Below, one piece after another: positions 60,444-64,000 of a stretch of 64,000 nucleotides of DNA. The notes under the pieces are model-generated. The model was not told where the DNA came from and ran no database searches. It saw only the letters and a list, made by a program, of their open reading frames with translations. The stretch is from Beroe forskalii. Lineage: Eukaryota; Ctenophora; Nuda; Beroida; Beroidae. Position 1 is the first letter of the stretch, and each line of letters starts with the position of its first letter. The DNA lies in contig WFMF01000179.1 of NCBI GenBank assembly GCA_011033025.1, forward strand, positions 1 through 64,000, in the 5' to 3' direction. Made by a program: the position numbers and the translations under genes.

Positions 60444-60787
60444 CTAAGGTGAAGCAGTAGCCATTGTATCGGAAGTCACTTGTTCCATTGCAAGGCACAC
60501 AGCTGATGCTGATAAATTCGTCCTCCGTAAATTTCATGTACCACGGACCACAAATTCTGTCTGTAGGTGTTGAAAAATCTGCGAGATATTTGATATCCTC
60601 ATTTTGGATATAATGGTATTTTATATGTCATACATTGAAGGTATTAATTTGTAATTGTCACTCAAGTCTGATTTCCCCTAAGATTGAATCGAACTCCAGT
60701 TTCTGAAACGGAAGAAAGTTACAAAAAGTATTTCTTACCGCGCCTGCAGTATGCTAGTCCCCATATTGCGATCGTCAGTAGGAACAT
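60444..60787 (-). CDS. Small secreted cysteine-rich protein, first two exons
   Basis: Exon 1 (60787-60739) encodes a signal peptide, MFLLTIAIWGLAYCRR, and ends with one base of a codon at CGCG|GTAAGA. Exon 2 (60578-60444) starts after ctcgcag and completes Asp. It continues FSTPTDRICGPWYMKFTEDE and then a C-x2-C motif (SCVPCNG) and YNGYCFTL to TTAG|GTAGGT. Phase, splice sites and signal peptide agree, so the gene is well supported though short. About 60 residues are visible with four cysteines after the signal; later exons are not found. I do not recognise the family; it could be a secreted peptide, an inhibitor or a cuticle/immune factor. Confidence 0.62.
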
Positions 60788-61537
60788 GCTACTTCAAAAC
60801 TCCACAGAACTTGGACTGACTGATATATCACTTACCTATGAAAAACAAGCTGTGAAGTTATGAGCTACGGCAAGGTGACCTCTACTTTATCAAGCCAGCG
60901 AGGCAGCTATCCTGTCCTTTGGAGGCTCCACTGAGATACTTACTAAATACTCTCCATGCTCAAACTCATCCCGGTGTCTCATTCGAGCTTCATCACAAAG
61001 TCATAAGAATGAATATTGCATTTCTTATGAATTACAAATCACTGTTAATTGCTCATCTACTGATCTTATAAAGGTCTTCTAATTCGCTAGTCGATACCTA
61101 GGATGCTTTTAACAAATTAGCACTATTGAATTTGATACCTATCAAACGAACATCTGGTTGATAACTGATGCTACTAAATGTTTTAAAGGAGACCTCTAGG
61201 CGATAGCGTGACTAAATTTCACCCTTAATTAAACTCATATAATATAAATAATCATGAATATAATTAGCCAATTTAGTTACATTAATCATAGATGTTTAAA
61301 GAATCCAATTCTTTAACCCCTACCTAAAGTTATGAGGTATCCTTTAATTATTGCGCTGAAATTTCAATATCAAATAGCAGCTTTTTATAAAGCTACACAT
61401 CCGACTAATATCAAGTAATTGCATAATTATTAAGAAGCTTCTCCTGCAACCATTATCAAATACTAACCCTCAACCTAGCACCTTCAATTAACAAAGATTA
61501 CTCTAACTGAGGATAGCAGTGATGAACTATATTGAAA
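60788..61537. other. Shared upstream region of the secreted gene and Listerin
   Basis: The small secreted gene starts leftward at 60787 and Listerin rightward at 61538, so these 750 bp hold both promoters. It is AT-rich with no core element I can name. Confidence 0.5.
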
Positions 61538-64000
61538 ATGGGTAAGAAACAGAATCAGCATCAACGAACTAAAGGAAACTTACAGGTTTGTTCTGAATGA
61601 GTTTGCAGTTCTAGAATATCAAATTATATGTACGTACAGAAGCGGGGTTCACGTTTGATAAATGATATGTACAAGCAATTCATATTGTTCAAAACTTAAT
61701 TTATTAATTCAAGAAGTTGATACTCAATAATTGAATTCATCTTTTTTCTAATTTGCGATTGTAGTTGCAATCTTAAGCGTAAAATCCTTTTCGTCATGAT
61801 AAATCATTATTCATTATTCAATCATTATTTATCTTATCAATAACGCAGTGTAAAATAACGCAGTGATGAAATAAATAGAATTGCGCGAAGCGCCTATTGT
61901 CTAATGTTTGGTAAACTTCCCGAGGGCGTAGCCCGAGGGATGTATCTGGTTAAGACCCGCAGCCCGAAGGGGGTGTGTCCAAACCAATAAATATAGCAAA
62001 ATATAAATACAGCAAGCAAGGACCTATAAATTATTCACGCCAATTAAAACTTTAGAGGTGTCGGCAAATTACTAAACACCTGACTAAACACCTGACTAAA
62101 TTTATATCATGAATTTCTCCAGGCATCCTCAAGTTCCCGTGCTGCACAACTTCTCCAGAGTAAGAATGCCGCGATCACGCCGGCCGTGGGATTCACCAAG
62201 GACCCACACGCCGCAGAGAGCACAGTGGACTCCATCCTATCCTCCTCCTTCAGGAAGCTGGGGAAGAAGGAACCAGTGACGAAACAGAAGGTAGATTTTT
62301 AGATAAAACCGTGGATTTGCTGGTCAGATTATTTGTGATTCGAGTCAAAATTTAAAAAGTTCAGATCAAGTAAAGAAGTACGTAATTGTATCGTATTGCA
62401 TCTAATTGTAATTCCTGCGTTTTCCTGATTGCAGGCGTTATCTGAGATATTGGACGTTGTGTGTGAGGAGAACATTGGGGGCTGTCTCATCCTCTGGGCC
62501 AGGTTCTTCGGGAGGATTTCAATTGTAAGTAGGTATTCCGTAAATTCCTTGATCGAGGACCATGTCATCTCCTCATCTAATGACGAACGTGATCAAAATC
62601 TATATCATTGCAATGAGTGAATCATCCCCTCACTCCTCAGCAAAGGGAATCGCAACTTTCTTTAATCTTGAATGCGTAAGTGGATTCTCAGTTGCTATAT
62701 TCTAGGGAATGAAGCCCAAAAAAGGTAGAAATAAGTTACACATTGTCTTACAGGACAATGACCGGAGGACAAGGGAGCTAGCTCAGCAAGTTCACAGTAA
62801 GATAGTGGGACTAGCAGGACGAGACCTTGCTCCCTACCTCAACACAGTCATGGGTAATGTATCAGTCGTAATTGTGACATTTCTATGTTTTATCATCAGA
62901 GCAATGGTATATTCTGGCCCCTTCTTTTACACAAAGCCTTGTAATAACACCCTCATTCCTCACTCCTCAGTAAATTATCTAATGATACGCCAGGTCCGTG
63001 GCTTGAGGGAACATGTGACGTACACTCTGCTGCTGCTGACGTAGCTATGACGTCACTCAAGACAGCCTTCCCGGGAGACAAGCTGAGGAATGCCATTGCG
63101 TACTGCGACCAAGGTCTAGCCAAGGTACTGGAAGAGGATGAATGCGAATAAGTGGGGTTGGGTATTTAAGGATCGATAAACAATTACCGCTTGATGATAA
63201 ACTGAAATTTCCTCTGATTGGGACAAAATGAGAAGCAGCACCTGAAATAGTAAGTCTTGATAATAATCCCGTCATTTTAACCAGCATACTTCATTAGTCC
63301 ATGTTTCAGCACCTGAAAGACAGGTTGGGATCGAGCCCATGTTCCCTTTCTGATGTGAAGGTTGCAGATCCTTTGGACGCAGAGGAAAAGTACACCAGAG
63401 TTATCGGTATGTGACAAAGTGTACCAGAGTTATCGGTGTACGTTTTCAACTTGCTCCTTAAGTAAATGCAAGTTGGAGTTTAACCTCTTTTCGTCGTCCA
63501 TTATTTCTAGCTCTACTCAAGTACTATAAATACTTAAATAATTAAATAATAACTTTCGACCACATTGCCTCAGGCAGTTCCCTGCGGATGTTTGCTTTCC
63601 TGCTCAGCACTACAGATAAACTCGAGCCAATCAACATTCTATTTCATGACAACTTGCTCTGGGCCCTGGGCAGATCTAAAACTCCGCAAGTAAGATTATA
63701 TGAGCTAATTTAGTACGATGGCTAGAGAAATAGAGAGCTTCTCCGTTTATCAGCTCATCGTTGATGGTATTTTGGTATTTCGCAGCTAGATATGCATAAC
63801 ATACCAGACAAATACCATTCGGACGGTAGGTACATCCAACGACTGTGATGACGTAGTATCCGTGTGTCCTGTGTATTGTCAAAGATTTTCTTATAAATAC
63901 CGAATACTGACAATGGTAACTTCTCCGCAGGTACGGAAGCACATGTTCCTCTTCATATGCCGTGTCAGCAGCATACCGGCCTACTCCGACCTCCCGGACG
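61538..64000 (+). CDS. LTN1: Listerin E3 ubiquitin ligase, first eight coding exons (runs off the right edge)
   Basis: Exons: 61538-61585, 62123-62290, 62435-62524, 62754-62853, 62994-63124, 63310-63406, 63574-63689, 63931 to the window end; all GT-AG and in phase, giving about 273 residues. The start MGKKQNQHQRTKGNLQ matches the animal Listerin N-terminus. It continues with SSSRAAQLL, STVDSILSSSFRKLGKKEPV, DNDRRTRELAQQVHSKI, RDLAPYLNTVMG, PWLEGTCDVHSAAADVAM, TAFPGDKLRNAIAYC and EEKYTRVIGSSLRMFAFLLS, all in family order. This region is the N-terminal HEAT-repeat part that docks on the 60S subunit/NEMF complex. Introns are 120-540 bp. The C-terminal RING exon of a Listerin gene lies at 158-355 on the same strand, which cannot be the same transcript in this orientation. 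Confidence 0.94.
61883..61975 (+). repeat. CCCGAGGG-box repeat (partner of 35045)
   Basis: AAGCGCCTATTG, AAACTTCCCGAGGG and GTAGCCCGAGGGATGTATCT match the copy at 35045-35120. It lies in intron 1 of Listerin. Confidence 0.55.

Overview
This window is nuclear DNA of an animal. Protein genes are split by GT-AG introns (one GC-AG), intergenic DNA is AT-rich, and about half of what I can classify is tandem or transposon-derived repeat. The genes (Listerin, Parkin, a P5B ATPase, a TMEM39-like protein, a Wnt, a RICTOR fragment) are all metazoan. Gene size, short introns and abundant Helitron-like and foldback DNA suggest an invertebrate, perhaps an arthropod, but I cannot name the species. I see no bacterial operon, phage or CRISPR array.

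Layout. 158-355 is the last exon (RING end) of a Listerin gene whose body lies to the left. A TA-flanked MITE (546-1013) and a 6.3 kb array of a 52 bp satellite (about 1985-8297) follow. 8980-12130 is a dead retroelement reading leftward, split by a second LINE. 13039-17903 is a giant inverted-repeat (foldback) element whose loop is a CTCGA/CTCGACGA minisatellite. 18-25 kb holds a transposase relic, a Helitron-like element with clear ends, exon-like duplications and a frameshifted RICTOR N-terminal fragment. 25597-30787 (minus) is the 5' half of a Wnt gene whose introns carry two large minisatellites; its C-terminal exons are not visible. 35610-40470 (minus) is a TMEM39-like membrane protein with a 17 bp minisatellite in an intron. 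42060-47590 (minus) is a complete P5B (ATP13A-type) ATPase with one giant coding exon and four small ones. 47.6-54 kb is mostly Helitron-like copies, a truncated LINE and palindromes. 55244-59598 (plus) is a complete nine-exon parkin gene, followed by a minisatellite that starts inside its last codons. 60444-60787 (minus) is the start of a small secreted cysteine-rich protein. 61538-64000 (plus) is the start of a Listerin gene (first eight coding exons), which runs off the right edge.

Functional themes. Parkin (mitochondrial quality control) and a P5B ATPase (the family of ATP13A2/PARK9, late endosome/lysosome) are close neighbours in divergent orientation. Listerin (ribosome-associated quality control) appears twice: its 3' end at the left edge and its 5' end at the right edge, both on the plus strand. 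This implies a tandem copy or an assembly artefact. All functions are inferred from the translated sequence and family knowledge; exon ends were placed by eye from splice sites and phase, and no search was run.
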